Shown: one piece after another, positions 5,186 through 6,086 of the stretch
How the letters are laid out: each line of letters begins with the position of its first letter
How positions within the stretch are numbered: the stretch's first letter is position 1
Origin: Acidimicrobiia bacterium
GTDB taxonomy: Bacteria > Actinomycetota > Acidimicrobiia > Spongiisociales > UBA5794
Direction of reading: 5' to 3'
Assembly (NCBI GenBank): GCA_030599515.1
Contig: JAUVNV010000157.1
Coordinates: 1-6,086, forward strand
DNA: 6,086 nt
Position numbers and translations under genes: made by a program
The notes under the pieces: generated by a model
Databases searched by the model: none
The model's input: the letters and a program-made list of their open reading frames with translations, nothing else
Told to the model about the DNA's origin: nothing

Positions 5186-6027
5186 GGACAAGTGCCTATG
5201 CCAAAGTCAACCTCGGACTCCGGATCCGATCGCGAGACGCCGACGGATACCACCCGCTACGGGGTGTCTTCCAATCCATCGACTGGTGTGATGACATCAC
5301 CGTCGAAGACGCCGACGACGACGCCATGGAGGTTCCGTGTGGGGGTGCGCCTGAGGACGAGACCAATCTCGCGTGGAGAGCAGTCGCGGCCGCCCGGGAT
5401 GCCGGCCACGGCGCCCGGCCCCTTCGCGTCGTTTTAACCAAGCGGATCCCGTCCCCCGCAGGTCTCGGCGGTGGAAGCGCGGATGCCGCCGCGGCGCTCA
5501 ACCTGGCGGCCCGACGCTTCTCCGTGTCCTTCGACGACGTGCGTAGGATCGCCGTCGATCTCGGTTCCGACGTCCCGTTCGCCGTCGTCGGAGGGACCGC
5601 GATCGTTACGGGTCGCGGAGAGTTCGTGTCACCGCAGCCCGACGCATCGGGCTTCGCTCTCGCCGTCGTGGTACCGCCGATCACACTCGACACCGCTTCG
5701 GTGTACCGGTCGTGGGACGGGCTCGACGGTCCGCGGGGCCCGGAGATCGGCGCCAACGATCTGCCACCCGCCTTGCGCGACTACGCGCCCCTCGCCAACG
5801 ACCTGTACCCGGCCGCCGTTGCCATCGACCAGGCCGTCGACGAGTGGAGAGCCGAACTCTCTTCCCGGTGGGGCGTCCCGGTGATGATGACGGGGAGCGG
5901 CGCAGCGATGTTCGCCTACTTCCCAACCCGGTCCGAAGCGGAGGACGCGGTGGCGGCTGCTCCGGCGGGAGCCGCCCCCGCACGGGCAGCCGAACCCCGT
6001 TCGCGGGGCGGCGAGATTGTGGAGTAG
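5182..6027 (+). CDS. ispE: 4-diphosphocytidyl-2-C-methyl-D-erythritol kinase IspE
   Basis: IspE is a GHMP kinase that phosphorylates the 2-hydroxyl of 4-diphosphocytidyl-2-C-methylerythritol with ATP. This is the fourth step of the MEP route to IPP and DMAPP. The 281-residue product begins TSAYAKVNLGLRI, with the family lysine at residue 8, followed by DGYHPLRGVFQSID. The ATP-binding GHMP loop is PSPAGLGGGSADAAAALN (the G-L-G-G-G-S core starts at residue 94). The catalytic aspartate is D130 in DLGSDVPFAVVGGTA, and the C-terminal glycine motif is MTGSGAAMFAYF. All active-site motifs are present and length is normal. The last 25 residues or so are Ala/Pro/Arg-rich and probably disordered. GTG 5182 overlaps the rsmA stop (GTGA) and has a good upstream GAGG. 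The gene implies that the organism makes isoprenoids by the MEP pathway rather than mevalonate. It is the last recognisable gene in the operon within the window. Confidence 0.97.
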   Translation: MRTSAYAKVNLGLRIRSRDADGYHPLRGVFQSIDWCDDITVEDADDDAMEVPCGGAPEDETNLAWRAVAAARDAGHGARPLRVVLTKRIPSPAGLGGGSADAAAALNLAARRFSVSFDDVRRIAVDLGSDVPFAVVGGTAIVTGRGEFVSPQPDASGFALAVVVPPITLDTASVYRSWDGLDGPRGPEIGANDLPPALRDYAPLANDLYPAAVAIDQAVDEWRAELSSRWGVPVMMTGSGAAMFAYFPTRSEAEDAVAAAPAGAAPARAAEPRSRGGEIVE

Positions 6028-6041
6028 CTACGAGCTGCGAG
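6028..6041. repeat. Short heptamer pair CTACGAG-CTGCGAG right after ispE
   Basis: Two adjacent 7-bp units differing at one base begin directly after the ispE stop codon. CTACGAG contains CGAG, as the CGAGTAC array does. A CGACTAC copy, identical to the last unit of the first region, occurs at 6058-6064. With only two units this may be chance, but it repeats the pattern seen at the left end of the window. Confidence 0.35.
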
Positions 6042-6047
6042 CCACAA

Positions 6048-6069
6048 CCCCCACAACCGACTACGGGGG
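6048..6069 (+). other. Weak hairpin downstream of ispE (CCCCC / GGGGG)
   Basis: CCCCC at 6048-6052 and GGGGG at 6065-6069 can pair around a 12-nt loop, 20 bp after the ispE stop. There is no T-tract after the stem, so it is not a classical intrinsic terminator. The remaining 17 bases to the window edge show no gene start or complete RNA. Confidence 0.2.
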
Positions 6070-6086
6070 AAGGGCTAAAGCTCAGG

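Noticed and set aside
6065..6086. Start of a tRNA gene (AGCTCAGG resembles a D-arm)
   Set aside because: The T8-A9 spacing before the GCTC stem is wrong, and the sequence ends before any anticodon arm could be tested.

Overview
The window is high-GC, tightly packed bacterial chromosome. It carries a housekeeping cluster for ribosome maturation, translation and isoprenoid synthesis. The protein sequences, the AbrB/zinc-ribbon regulator and the mycobacterial-type mini ribosomal protein suggest an actinomycetote, most likely from a deep lineage such as the Acidimicrobiia. That placement is inferred from sequence flavour and was not tested by a search.

Layout. Positions 1-67 hold the last 21 codons of an unidentified plus-strand gene. 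Positions 68-299 are a tail-to-tail intergenic stretch with two arrays of 7-bp tandem repeats in roughly inverted orientation. Positions 300-383 (minus) encode a 27-residue Lys/Arg-rich protein that looks like ribosomal protein bL37. Divergent from it, 433-747 (plus) encodes a small DUF192-family protein, whose stop overlaps the GTG start of rsmI (744-1625) by 4 bp. On the minus strand, 1573-1812 encodes a small AbrB-type regulator with a C-terminal zinc ribbon. Its 3' end overlaps the 3' end of rsmI by 53 bp. A 125-bp divergent regulatory region then leads into a plus-strand operon: metG (1938-3599), tatD (3607-4368), rsmA/ksgA (4361-5185) and ispE (5182-6027). The tail after ispE (6028-6086) holds a short heptamer-like repeat and a weak hairpin, but no recognisable gene.

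How the genes fit together. RsmI and RsmA both methylate 16S rRNA near the decoding centre, bL37 would be a large-subunit protein, and MetG charges initiator and elongator tRNA-Met. The left half is therefore almost entirely about translation. TatD is a metal-dependent nuclease, and IspE is the kinase step of the MEP isoprenoid pathway. The order rsmI - abrB (opposite strand) - metG - tatD - rsmA - ispE matches, from memory, the order around abrB in Bacillus subtilis, but without the rpfB-like and rnmV genes that lie between tatD and ksgA there. The same core occurs in mycobacteria. The least ordinary items are the bL37 microgene, the heptamer arrays, the degenerate KMSKS loop of MetG, and the conserved position of the AbrB gene. 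I saw no defence system, mobile element, CRISPR array or clearly new multi-gene system.
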